DNA of 64,000 nucleotides from Acidobacteriota bacterium (GTDB lineage Bacteria; Acidobacteriota; Blastocatellia; Pyrinomonadales; Pyrinomonadaceae): positions 1,116,001 through 1,180,000 of the forward strand of contig CP065000.1 of the NCBI GenBank assembly GCA_016700075.1, given 5' to 3'. Each line of letters opens with the position of its first letter. Position 1 is the first letter of the stretch. The position numbers and the translations under genes were made by a program. Positions 33,752 through 41,194 of this stretch are shown here, piece after piece. The notes under the pieces were generated by a model. The model was not told the origin of the DNA, ran no database searches, and saw nothing but the letters and a program-made list of their open reading frames with translations.

Positions 33752-34320
33752 AGCCGCCGTAAAGACCTCAGTATTCGCTCAGTATCTGCCAGCGAGATCA
33801 TTGCCAGATCGTCCGAAGCCTCATCATATCCATACATGCCGATGTAATGCCAATCGAGACGCCCTACCTGAAACCACTCGGTCATGACATAGTTCTCCAA
33901 CTTTTTATTCTCGTCGGGATCGAACGGTTCATATAGAAGATATATCTTTCCTAGCGGCGTTGAGATCGTTTTTGCCCCCTCATACATCAGGTCGCCGAGT
34001 CCATCGAATCCTGCTTCGAACGCAAACCGCTGTATCTTGCCGTTCGGCAGAGTCCGCGAATAGATGATAACGAACTCGCGATCCTCGATCACCACTCCGC
34101 GGCCGAGCCGCGACTTGATATTTTCGACCTTGAAACCGGCAGGTACCCAAGTAGGCAATGCGATCTGCAGCACCTGCTTGGCGACGATCATTTGCTCAAT
34201 GTGGGCCTTAGAGACGCCGGGGAACTTTTTCATCGCCGCTTGAACGCTTGCCTTTGACTGGGCAGAGGCGGCCGCAGCCAGTGAAAACACAATGACGCCG
34301 AATAAGAATATTCTCTTCAT
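33748..34320 (-). CDS. Exported protein of unknown function
   Basis: A 190-residue protein with a signal peptide (RIFLFGVIVFSLAAAASAQ). The mature part begins with a helical region (SVQAAMKKFPGVSKAHIEQM) and then has a beta-rich section with IALPTWVPAGFKVENIKS and a C-terminal helix (LADTERILRSLRRL). I recognise no family; the PAGFKV segment recalls outer-membrane sigma-regulatory or MucB-like lipid-sensing proteins only faintly. It lies between pepT (4-bp gap) and the RidA gene (4-bp overlap), so it is certainly within the operon. Confidence 0.7.
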   Translation of the reverse strand: MKRIFLFGVIVFSLAAAASAQSKASVQAAMKKFPGVSKAHIEQMIVAKQVLQIALPTWVPAGFKVENIKSRLGRGVVIEDREFVIIYSRTLPNGKIQRFAFEAGFDGLGDLMYEGAKTISTPLGKIYLLYEPFDPDENKKLENYVMTEWFQVGRLDWHYIGMYGYDEASDDLAMISLADTERILRSLRRL

Positions 34321-34324
34321 GAAA

Positions 34325-35635
34325 TTACTTGGATCTTTCAGCCCAGATCTGCACCAGATTGACCAACATCTCCGTCGATTTCTCTAAACCGCGTCGCGAA
34401 TTCCATTCCAGCTTGCCGTGGAAGTTGTGCCCGCCTGTGAACAGGTTCGGCGTCGGCAACCCTCGGGCCGTCAAACGCGAACCGTCAGTTCCACCGCGAA
34501 TAGGTTTCATCTTAGGTTTCACACCGGCACGCGTGGTGGCCTCCTTGGCATATTCGACAAGTTTCGGATGATCCTTGAGAACCTCTTTCATATTCAGATA
34601 TCCCAATGCGCTCGAATATTCAACGCGAACATTTGGGAATTTGATGCGGACGGCCTCGGCCATTTGTCTGAGCATATTCTCTTTTGCCTCGACGCCGCTC
34701 AGGTCGAAATCGCGGATCAGTACCTTGACGGTCGATGTCTCGACATCCAGATTCGCAATGTAAGGATGCACAAACCCGACACGCTCTGATGTGGTTTCAG
34801 GCAGCATATTCGGTGGAAATCGCGTGAGAAAATCTGCTGCGGCGTATGCGGAATTGACCATGATCCCTTTCGCGTAGCCGGGATGTGTCGATTTGCCGTG
34901 GAATGAAAGAGTTGCGGTACGTGCCGACCACGTTTCGTCCGATATCTCGCCCAGTTCGCCGCCATCTACCGTGTAAGCATACTTTGCACCCCAGCCTTCG
35001 ATATCGAAAAGGTCCATCGGCCCGCCGACCTCCTCGTCCGGCGTGAACGCGACCGCTATGTTGCCGTGTTTTAACTGCGGATTGTTGCGGAGAATGTCGA
35101 TCATCGTCATTATCTCTGCGATGCCCGATTTATCATCCGAACCAAGCAGCGTCGTGCCGTCCGCCGTGATAATGTCGTCGCCGATGAGATCTTTGAGAGC
35201 AGGATTTTGTTCGACAGTGATGACCTGCGTCTTATCGTTCGGCAAAACGATGTCGCCGCCCTGATAGTTTTTATGGATGATCGCGTTCACATTCGCACCG
35301 CTAACCGCCGGCGAGGTGTCCATATGAGAAATAAAACCGATCGTCGGCACCTTGCTGTTGTCCGCCAGATTGCCCGCGACTAATCCGTACACAATGCCCT
35401 CTTTGCTGATACGAACGTTCTGTACTCCGAGAGCCTTCAGCTCGCCCTCGAGCAAACTTGCGAGCACCAACTGCTTCTCGGTGCTCGGAAATTTCCCGGC
35501 TTCCTCGGCGGATTGCGTATCGATCTTCACGTAACGGAGAAACCGATCCATCGCGGATTCGGTCGGCGGTTTTGTTTGAGCGGGTACCGCGGAAAACATT
35601 ACTAACGACAACAACAACGTAAAAAATAATTTCAT
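34325..35635 (-). CDS. pepT: Peptidase T (M20B tripeptidase) with a signal peptide
   Basis: A 436-residue aminotripeptidase of the M20 zinc family. The metal and catalytic residues are present: H104 and D106 in GFISHMDTSPA, D167 in LLGSDDKSG, E201/E202 in FTPDEEVGG, a later Asp in YTVDGGELGE and His in FTGGHNFHGKLE. The N-terminus has a clear signal sequence (KLFFTLLLSLVMFSAVPAQ), unlike well-known PepT enzymes, which are cytoplasmic. It may act in the periplasm to release amino acids, including tryptophan, from small peptides. It lies inside the kynurenine cluster. Confidence 0.9.
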   Translation of the reverse strand: MKLFFTLLLSLVMFSAVPAQTKPPTESAMDRFLRYVKIDTQSAEEAGKFPSTEKQLVLASLLEGELKALGVQNVRISKEGIVYGLVAGNLADNSKVPTIGFISHMDTSPAVSGANVNAIIHKNYQGGDIVLPNDKTQVITVEQNPALKDLIGDDIITADGTTLLGSDDKSGIAEIMTMIDILRNNPQLKHGNIAVAFTPDEEVGGPMDLFDIEGWGAKYAYTVDGGELGEISDETWSARTATLSFHGKSTHPGYAKGIMVNSAYAAADFLTRFPPNMLPETTSERVGFVHPYIANLDVETSTVKVLIRDFDLSGVEAKENMLRQMAEAVRIKFPNVRVEYSSALGYLNMKEVLKDHPKLVEYAKEATTRAGVKPKMKPIRGGTDGSRLTARGLPTPNLFTGGHNFHGKLEWNSRRGLEKSTEMLVNLVQIWAERSK

Positions 35636-35645
35636 ATCGATTTAC

Positions 35646-37109
35646 CTATATCTTTACACAAACATTCTTCTCTTCCGTAAAGAACCGCAACGCTTCGAAG
35701 CCGCCTTCGCGCCCCACGCCGCTGTCTTTTACGCCGCCGAATGGTGTTCGCAGGTCGCGGAGCATCCAACAATTTACCCAGACGATGCCGGACTCGAGTT
35801 TAGCTGAGATGCGGTGAGCACGCGAAAGGTTTTCGGTCCAGAGAGTTGCGGCGAGACCGTAACGGACGCTATTGGCAAACCGGAGAACTTCATCTTCGCT
35901 ATCGAAAGGCATTATCGTCACGACCGGACCGAATATTTCTTCCTGATTCGTGCGGCAATCGTGCGAGAGGCCTTCGATGACAGTCGGCTCGATAAAGAAA
36001 CCGCGTAGAGGCTGGCCGCCCGCTGACGCAGGAGGTTCTGACACGCTGCCACCGCATAATATTGTGCCGCCCTCGGATTTCGCTAGCTCGACATACGAAA
36101 GGATCTTTTCGAAGTGCTGTTTTGAGACGATGGCTCCAACGTCTGTCGCCGGATCGTTTGGATCACCGACTTTTAGTGCTGCAACACGCGCGACGAAATC
36201 CGTTTTGAACTTTTCATAGAGTGGCCGTTCGACGAATATCCGCGAACCGCAGAGGCAGATCTCGCCTTGATTTGAGAACGACGAACGCACCGTAGTTGCC
36301 AGCATTTCTTCGTAATTGCAATCGGCGAAGATGATGTTCGGATTCTTGCCGCCGAGCTCGAGCGAGAGTTTCTTGAACATCGGTGCGGCGACGCGTGCGA
36401 TCTCTTCGCCGGTCTTTGTGCCGCCGGTAAACGAGATGGCTTTGATATCGCGATGCCCGACGATCGCCGAGCCGACCTTTGGCCCGGTGCCGTGGACGAT
36501 GTTCAGAACGCCCGCGGGTAATCCGGCTTCGATACAAAGCTTAGACAACATGAACGCGGTCATCGGCGTGACCTCAGACGGCTTGGCGACGACGGTGCAC
36601 CCCGCGGCGATCGCCGGAGCGATCTTCCACGTGAATAAATATAGCGGCAGATTCCAGGGTGAAATGCAGCCGGCGACGCCGAGCGGTTGCCGCAAAGTGT
36701 AATTGATCGCGTGAACGCCGCCCGCACCAAATGTCTCGTGCGATTCGTTCGCGAGGTGCATCGCGGCAGTCGCGTAAAAACGAAAATTCGCCGCCGCACG
36801 CGGTATGTCCACCATGCGTGCCAGCGACACGGGCTTGCCCTGATCCGTAGATTCCGCCTGAGCGAGCGGCTCCAGATCGCGTTCGATGAGCGAAACGAGC
36901 CGCATCAGGATCGCATACCGTTCCTCAGGCGGAGTCGCCGCCCACGCCGGAAACGCCGCAGACGCCGCGTCCGCCGCCAGGTTCACGTCGCGATCATCCG
37001 AATCCGGTATCTGCGAATAAACCTCGCCCGTCGCCGGCTGATAATTATCAAAATACTCGCCGGAAGCCGGTTCAACCATCTCGCCGCCGATGTAATTGTC
37101 TATTCTCAT
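35646..37109 (-). CDS. nbaE: 2-aminomuconate 6-semialdehyde dehydrogenase (ALDH family)
   Basis: A 487-residue NAD-dependent aldehyde dehydrogenase. The oxyanion/catalytic residues are E251 in LSLELGGKNPN and C285 in QGEICLCGSR; the motif SPWNLPLYLFTWKIAPA near residue 150 is typical of the hydroxymuconic/aminomuconic semialdehyde group (ALDH8-like). It oxidises 2-aminomuconate semialdehyde to 2-aminomuconate. Residues 356-366 (VSEPPASAGGQ) are encoded by a short repeat shared with kynB and sit between GGTILCGG and GFFIEPTVIEG, a surface-loop position. It starts 23 bp from dcd and ends 10 bp before pepT. Confidence 0.9.
   Translation of the reverse strand: MRIDNYIGGEMVEPASGEYFDNYQPATGEVYSQIPDSDDRDVNLAADAASAAFPAWAATPPEERYAILMRLVSLIERDLEPLAQAESTDQGKPVSLARMVDIPRAAANFRFYATAAMHLANESHETFGAGGVHAINYTLRQPLGVAGCISPWNLPLYLFTWKIAPAIAAGCTVVAKPSEVTPMTAFMLSKLCIEAGLPAGVLNIVHGTGPKVGSAIVGHRDIKAISFTGGTKTGEEIARVAAPMFKKLSLELGGKNPNIIFADCNYEEMLATTVRSSFSNQGEICLCGSRIFVERPLYEKFKTDFVARVAALKVGDPNDPATDVGAIVSKQHFEKILSYVELAKSEGGTILCGGSVSEPPASAGGQPLRGFFIEPTVIEGLSHDCRTNQEEIFGPVVTIMPFDSEDEVLRFANSVRYGLAATLWTENLSRAHRISAKLESGIVWVNCWMLRDLRTPFGGVKDSGVGREGGFEALRFFTEEKNVCVKI
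36012..36042. repeat. PPA-x-AGG coding repeat, copy inside the semialdehyde dehydrogenase gene
   Basis: Second copy of the repeat at 23253-23283, in inverted orientation relative to it on the + strand but in the same reading frame relative to the host gene. The reverse strand reads GTCAGAACCTCCTGCGTCAG then CGGGCGGCCAG. About 24 of 31 positions match the first copy by eye. Confidence 0.7.
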
Positions 37110-37132
37110 TTCAGAACCGCCTGCTGCTCAGA

Positions 37133-37726
37133 TCAGACCTTCGCATACGTCAGGCCCGATTGACCCTGATACTTGCCGCCGCGGTCGGCGTAAGAAACGC
37201 CGCAGTCTTCGTCGGATTCGAAAAATAGTATCTGGCCGATGCCTTCGTTGACGTAAACGCGAAGCGGCAGATTTGCGAGGTTTGCGATCTCAACGACGAG
37301 GCGGCCGGTCCAGCCGGCTTCTAGCGGCGTGGTATTGACCAGCAATCCTGCACGAGCGTACGTCGATTTGCCTAGAGCGACGCCAGTCACGTTTCGCGGC
37401 ATCTTGAAAGTTTCGACCGTCACGCCGAGCCCGTAATGATGGCCCGGCAAGATGTAATATTTCGAACCGTCCTCGGCCGTCTGCAGCTCGGGTTCGATCA
37501 GCGAATACTGCTCGTCAAAACGCTTCGGGTCGATCTCTTTGCCGTGGACTGACGAGAAAATACGAAAGCCGTCGTCCGCCAGCCGCATATCGTAGCCGTA
37601 GCTTGAACAGCCCGCAGATATTATCCTGCGGCCGTCGATCTCGCGGACAAGTTCAGGCAAAAACGGCGAGATCATTTCCTGCTCTTCGGCCATCCGACGC
37701 AGCCAGATATCAGATTTAATGGTCAT
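37133..37726 (-). CDS. dcd: dCTP deaminase
   Basis: A 197-residue trimeric nucleotide deaminase that converts dCTP to dUTP for thymidylate synthesis. Signatures: ISAGCSSYGYDMRLADD near residue 37, the long FRIFSSVHGKEIDPKRFDE insertion, GKSTYARAGLLVNTTPLEAGWTG containing the catalytic region, and GQILFFESD. The C-terminal YQGQSGLTYAKV closes the active site. I use the ATG at 37726; an upstream start at 37762 adds 12 residues not typical of the family. It precedes the semialdehyde dehydrogenase gene by 23 bp and may be the first gene of this transcription unit. Confidence 0.93.
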   Translation of the reverse strand: MTIKSDIWLRRMAEEQEMISPFLPELVREIDGRRIISAGCSSYGYDMRLADDGFRIFSSVHGKEIDPKRFDEQYSLIEPELQTAEDGSKYYILPGHHYGLGVTVETFKMPRNVTGVALGKSTYARAGLLVNTTPLEAGWTGRLVVEIANLANLPLRVYVNEGIGQILFFESDEDCGVSYADRGGKYQGQSGLTYAKV

Positions 37727-37792
37727 AAAAAATGGCGATAAACCCGAACAGTTTATCACCAAATCTTGCGGGGCTCGAAACTCGGTCCGCCG

Positions 37793-38647
37793 TCAGATCT
37801 CGAACGGGAGCAGACGAATACTGCCATCGCCGACCGTGAACTTTACACGCGGCCCGCCGACGCCCGCTTTCATCTGCATCAGACGGTCATTCGGTTCGAC
37901 CTTACGGTCACGCGGCGTCATGCCTTCTATAATGTTGTATATAGATCCCGTTCGCAGGACCATTGCGTCCAATTCAGCAGAAAAATTTGCAGGGAACCGG
38001 GCGATGATGTCGCCTTTTGCGACGCTCACGTCCGCCGTTCGCGCCCGCCAGCCTTTCGTTCCAAGGGCAATGTCCACCGAACCTTGTCCGATGGTCAAGT
38101 TGACCGCTCCGCTTACGATCCTGACGACTGCTGTCGATTCAATGAAGTTTGCACTGAGTGAGCCTTCAAGTCCTTCGACGGTCAGATCACCCTTTCCGCC
38201 GTTCAGAACGAGGTCGCAATATTTCGGCACCTCGATCTCAAAGTCGATCGAATAGGGTAAAGAAACGAGTTTCGCTGCGGTCTTTTTCGGGATCTTCTTG
38301 AAAATGCCCTTGGTATGCGAGCCGACCGCTGTGATGGCGATGCGGCTGAGACTTTCTTCGGTAATATAGCCTGTGATCTCCGTCAGTTTAGCAAGTTCCG
38401 TTTCGTTGTCAGCTTGGATCTCGATCCTGGCATTGATCACGACCTCATTGCCCGACGCGGGCTTGATGCGGATCGCTCCCGAAGGTGCTCCTGCAATCGT
38501 GACGGTACCGCCGGCTCCGAATGGCATCCGCTCGGTCTTGGTAACTGTCCTTTTAATACCAGCGGTCTGCTTAACTGCCTGACCTTGGACAGCGTACGAA
38601 AAAAAAGCGAACAACCCGATCAAATAGAGCAAGGTGATCTGTCGCAT
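37793..38647 (-). CDS. Exported DUF4097-like beta-helix protein
   Basis: A 284-residue protein with a signal peptide (LLYLIGLFAFFSYAVQGQ). The mature part is made of short beta-strands with alternating patterns (GGTVTIAGAPSGAIRIKP, GDLTVEGLEGSLSANF, AVNLTIGQGSVDIALG) as in DUF4097/putative adhesin domains. It is the last gene of a run that begins with an ECF sigma factor and its anti-sigma factor, a common arrangement in Acidobacteriota. Function unknown; envelope location is likely. Confidence 0.72.
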   Translation of the reverse strand: MRQITLLYLIGLFAFFSYAVQGQAVKQTAGIKRTVTKTERMPFGAGGTVTIAGAPSGAIRIKPASGNEVVINARIEIQADNETELAKLTEITGYITEESLSRIAITAVGSHTKGIFKKIPKKTAAKLVSLPYSIDFEIEVPKYCDLVLNGGKGDLTVEGLEGSLSANFIESTAVVRIVSGAVNLTIGQGSVDIALGTKGWRARTADVSVAKGDIIARFPANFSAELDAMVLRTGSIYNIIEGMTPRDRKVEPNDRLMQMKAGVGGPRVKFTVGDGSIRLLPFEI

Positions 38648-38681
38648 AGAACCTCGTTTATCTTGCGATTAAAAAGCGTCC

Positions 38682-39452
38682 CTAACGACGCAGGAAAGAG
38701 ATCGAACCGCGTTGATTCGTCACCGAAAGTGTAGCACTTCCGTCACCTAAACGGCCTACAACGCGGCGGCCGTCGCCCAGATAGTTGGTTTTTGTATTGA
38801 CGAACGCACCCAGCGAGATATTGCGGGTAGACGGAGCAGTGGCGACAAAGCGGAAAGACGCCGTCACAGGAATCCGAAGATTGATATTTCCCCGTGTTGA
38901 CGAAAAGCGATAGTTCCCGCCGTCAACTATCTCTCCATCGAAGAAGATATCGCCGATGACGTTCTCGGCAGAAACTGCACTTGCACCGATGTTCGTCAGC
39001 GTAATGTCTCCCTCACTTGAAATATAAGCCCTCACTAATCCACCGCGCACGTTGGTAACATTGAGGTTCCCGATCTTGGTCTCGATATCGACCATGGCCG
39101 TGAACGGAACGCGTATTGTGAAATTGACGTTTCCTACCTCGTTCCGGCCGGCATTGTCCTTCACGAGATTTATCACAATGGTTCCGCCGATGGTCTGCGG
39201 GACAATGTTCGCCGCTGGCGATTCGAGCGATGCGGTTATGCTGACCTCAGAGCGGTTCCAGCCTTCGACAGTTACCGTTCCTGTGCGATTCATCAGCTGC
39301 AGGCGAACATTTTGACCGGCGGGAAAAGTACGCGAGAAACGTTTTTGAGCCGTGATCTCCGCAGCCGAAAGCGCAAAGAAAAAAACTACGCTCATCAGGA
39401 TCGTAGTTTTTCCGGCAATCACTGCTGAGATCACATGGCCGCCAAATTTCAT
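38682..39452 (-). CDS. Exported DUF4097-like protein
   Basis: About 256 residues. An N-terminal hydrophobic segment (TTILMSVVFFFALSAAEITAQ) acts as signal or anchor. The rest is beta-rich with NRTGTVTVEGWNRSEVSITA, VRAYISSEGDITLTNIG and STRGNINLRIPVTASF, typical of DUF4097 adhesin-like proteins. I take the ATG at 39452; a TTG at 39473 in frame would overlap the anti-sigma gene by 14 bp. It follows the anti-sigma gene and precedes a second protein of the same type. Confidence 0.72.
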   Translation of the reverse strand: MKFGGHVISAVIAGKTTILMSVVFFFALSAAEITAQKRFSRTFPAGQNVRLQLMNRTGTVTVEGWNRSEVSITASLESPAANIVPQTIGGTIVINLVKDNAGRNEVGNVNFTIRVPFTAMVDIETKIGNLNVTNVRGGLVRAYISSEGDITLTNIGASAVSAENVIGDIFFDGEIVDGGNYRFSSTRGNINLRIPVTASFRFVATAPSTRNISLGAFVNTKTNYLGDGRRVVGRLGDGSATLSVTNQRGSISFLRR

Positions 39453-39459
39453 CAATAGA

Positions 39460-40209
39460 TCAAAGGGCAGCAAAATCCCTCAGTAAATTCATTTTATCGT
39501 TTAGGACCGAATCAAGCATCTCCTCAGAAAGCTGGTCTTCAGGATCGCTTTGTAGAATATTCGTGTATTCAAACAACGATTCGTCGATCGCCCGCAGATT
39601 TCTATCGAACGCTTCACGGGTCGTCCTGTCCCACTGCATGCGCCTCACCTGGACCTTTGCGTTCCAATAATCGATAGCTGCCTGACGCTCACGCATCCGG
39701 CGTTCCAGCTTTTCCGCCGGGCTTTCCGCGAAACCTAACTTGATCAAGACACGATCAACAATACCCGGCGGCTGAGCAGATCTTGTGACCATGACCGCAT
39801 CGGGCTCTGCATTGTAGTTTCGGATAGCAACGAATGTGAGGAGCGAACTGACAACGGCAACGCATGCCAATGCGGCAGATACTTGAAAAAAACTCAATCC
39901 CCACGTGCGCCGAGGCTCCGGAAGAGAAGGCGGCGGAGGCTTGATCTCGCCTTCAAGAACGTTATTGATGCGTTTCCACATCGCGTCCGCGTTGGGCGGC
40001 ACGGCATCAGCGACAGGTTCAGCCGGCTCCTCGCCGCAGAACTGGAGGATCGCCGACAGCTCCGCACATAGGTCCGCACATTCGCCGCATGCGGAAAGGT
40101 GTTCACGTATCATCGACGCATCAGCCGCCTCGAGCTCATTGTCGAGAAAGCCGCTCATCAGGTCACGGCATTTTTCGCAAACGTTATGTTGAGTGTCGTC
40201 GAACATCAT
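39460..40209 (-). CDS. Anti-sigma factor with N-terminal zinc finger (zf-HC2)
   Basis: A 249-residue protein. The N-terminus has the zinc-binding anti-sigma pattern: a Cys pair in VCEKCRDL and REHLSACGECADLC, giving HxxxCxxC. One transmembrane segment (SFFQVSAALACVAVVSSLLTFVAI, about 125-148) follows a Pro-rich stretch. The C-terminal periplasmic part is charged and helical. It probably binds the ECF sigma factor encoded directly upstream and releases it on an envelope signal. A terminator-like hairpin lies between the two genes. Confidence 0.85.
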   Translation of the reverse strand: MMFDDTQHNVCEKCRDLMSGFLDNELEAADASMIREHLSACGECADLCAELSAILQFCGEEPAEPVADAVPPNADAMWKRINNVLEGEIKPPPPSLPEPRRTWGLSFFQVSAALACVAVVSSLLTFVAIRNYNAEPDAVMVTRSAQPPGIVDRVLIKLGFAESPAEKLERRMRERQAAIDYWNAKVQVRRMQWDRTTREAFDRNLRAIDESLFEYTNILQSDPEDQLSEEMLDSVLNDKMNLLRDFAAL

Positions 40210-40337
40210 TTGCAGCTTCCGGCCTGCTGCCGGACATCGCTTTCAATGCGACATTTCTGCTGATAGATAGATTAGCCAAAGTCCGCAATTAGTTGCCTGA
40301 CACGTCCTTTAATTTCCGCAATGAAAGGACCTCCAAA

Positions 40338-40370
40338 GAAAAAACGAACGAGCCTTTCGGTTTCGTCCGT
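40338..40370 (-). terminator. Intrinsic terminator between the sigma and anti-sigma genes
   Basis: On the - strand ACGGACGAAACC, GAAA loop and GGCTCGTTCGT form a stem of about ten pairs with one bulge, followed directly by TTTTTT. It should reduce read-through from the sigma gene into the anti-sigma gene, which would set their ratio. Confidence 0.65.
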
Positions 40371-40394
40371 CTTTAGTGTCAGATCCTTGGCTTC

Positions 40395-41045
40395 TCAACC
40401 CTTGCTTTCAAGCAGCAAGGCCCTCAATTTGAGCCGTGCTTTGTGCAGCTGCGACTTCGAAGTGCCTACCGAAATGCCCATGATACGGGCCACCTCTTCA
40501 TGCTCGTAGCCTTCAACGTCATGAAGCATAAAAACGTTCTTGTAACCCTTCGGCAGCTTCGAGATGGCGTTCTTTAGAGCGATACGGTCAACGATCGGCA
40601 TCTTGCTCGGATTGCCGGTCCCGGCAACCGCCTGATCAGGCAGTTCGCCGTCCTCGCTCGTTTTTTCGCTTTTGACGCTGCGTTTGCGGAAGTGCATGAG
40701 GACCTGATTGACCGTCATGCGATGGAGCCAGGTCGAAAATGCAGAATCACCCCGAAAACTCCCGATCTTCTTATACAGCTGAACAAAAACGTCCTGCGTC
40801 AGGTCTTCGGCCTCGGTCTGATTGCCAAGCATTCGCAAGCAGAGGCTGTAAGTCCGGCGATTGTAACGCTCGTAGATGACCTCGAACGCAGCCAGGCTGC
40901 CATCAGCCGCGAGCCTGCAAAGGTCAATATCAGGAGCACTGCGATCGATCGCCGCGGCTTCCGCTACCGGAGCCAACACGGCGGCCGGTGCAGACGCCGC
41001 AAGAACGGCACCCTCATTTTCCAGAACAGCGGATTGCATCGTCAT
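40395..41045 (-). CDS. ECF (sigma-E-type) RNA polymerase sigma factor
   Basis: A 216-residue group 4 sigma factor. An Ala-rich N-terminal extension (about 1-40) precedes region 2 (FEVIYERYNRRTYSLCLRML and DLTQDVFVQLYKKIGSF, with AFSTWLHRMTVNQVLMHFRKR). Region 4 follows a short linker (LPKGYKNVFMLHDVEGYEHE then VARIMGISVGTSKSQLHKAR), the helix-turn-helix that reads the -35 element. It is paired with the zf-HC2 anti-sigma factor downstream. Target promoters cannot be inferred here; envelope stress is a common role for such pairs. Confidence 0.93.
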   Translation of the reverse strand: MTMQSAVLENEGAVLAASAPAAVLAPVAEAAAIDRSAPDIDLCRLAADGSLAAFEVIYERYNRRTYSLCLRMLGNQTEAEDLTQDVFVQLYKKIGSFRGDSAFSTWLHRMTVNQVLMHFRKRSVKSEKTSEDGELPDQAVAGTGNPSKMPIVDRIALKNAISKLPKGYKNVFMLHDVEGYEHEEVARIMGISVGTSKSQLHKARLKLRALLLESKG

Positions 41046-41194
41046 ACTTGTTCCGTTAAAGGCAGTCTCCGGTTTTAATACTTCTTCGGCCGCTATGATG
41101 TTTGCCCTCCCTATTGGGTTGCTCTGAACACAAAAACACTTTCTGACTGCATTCTAAGCCAATTCGCATCAGAAGGTAAAGCTTTTTCGTACCG

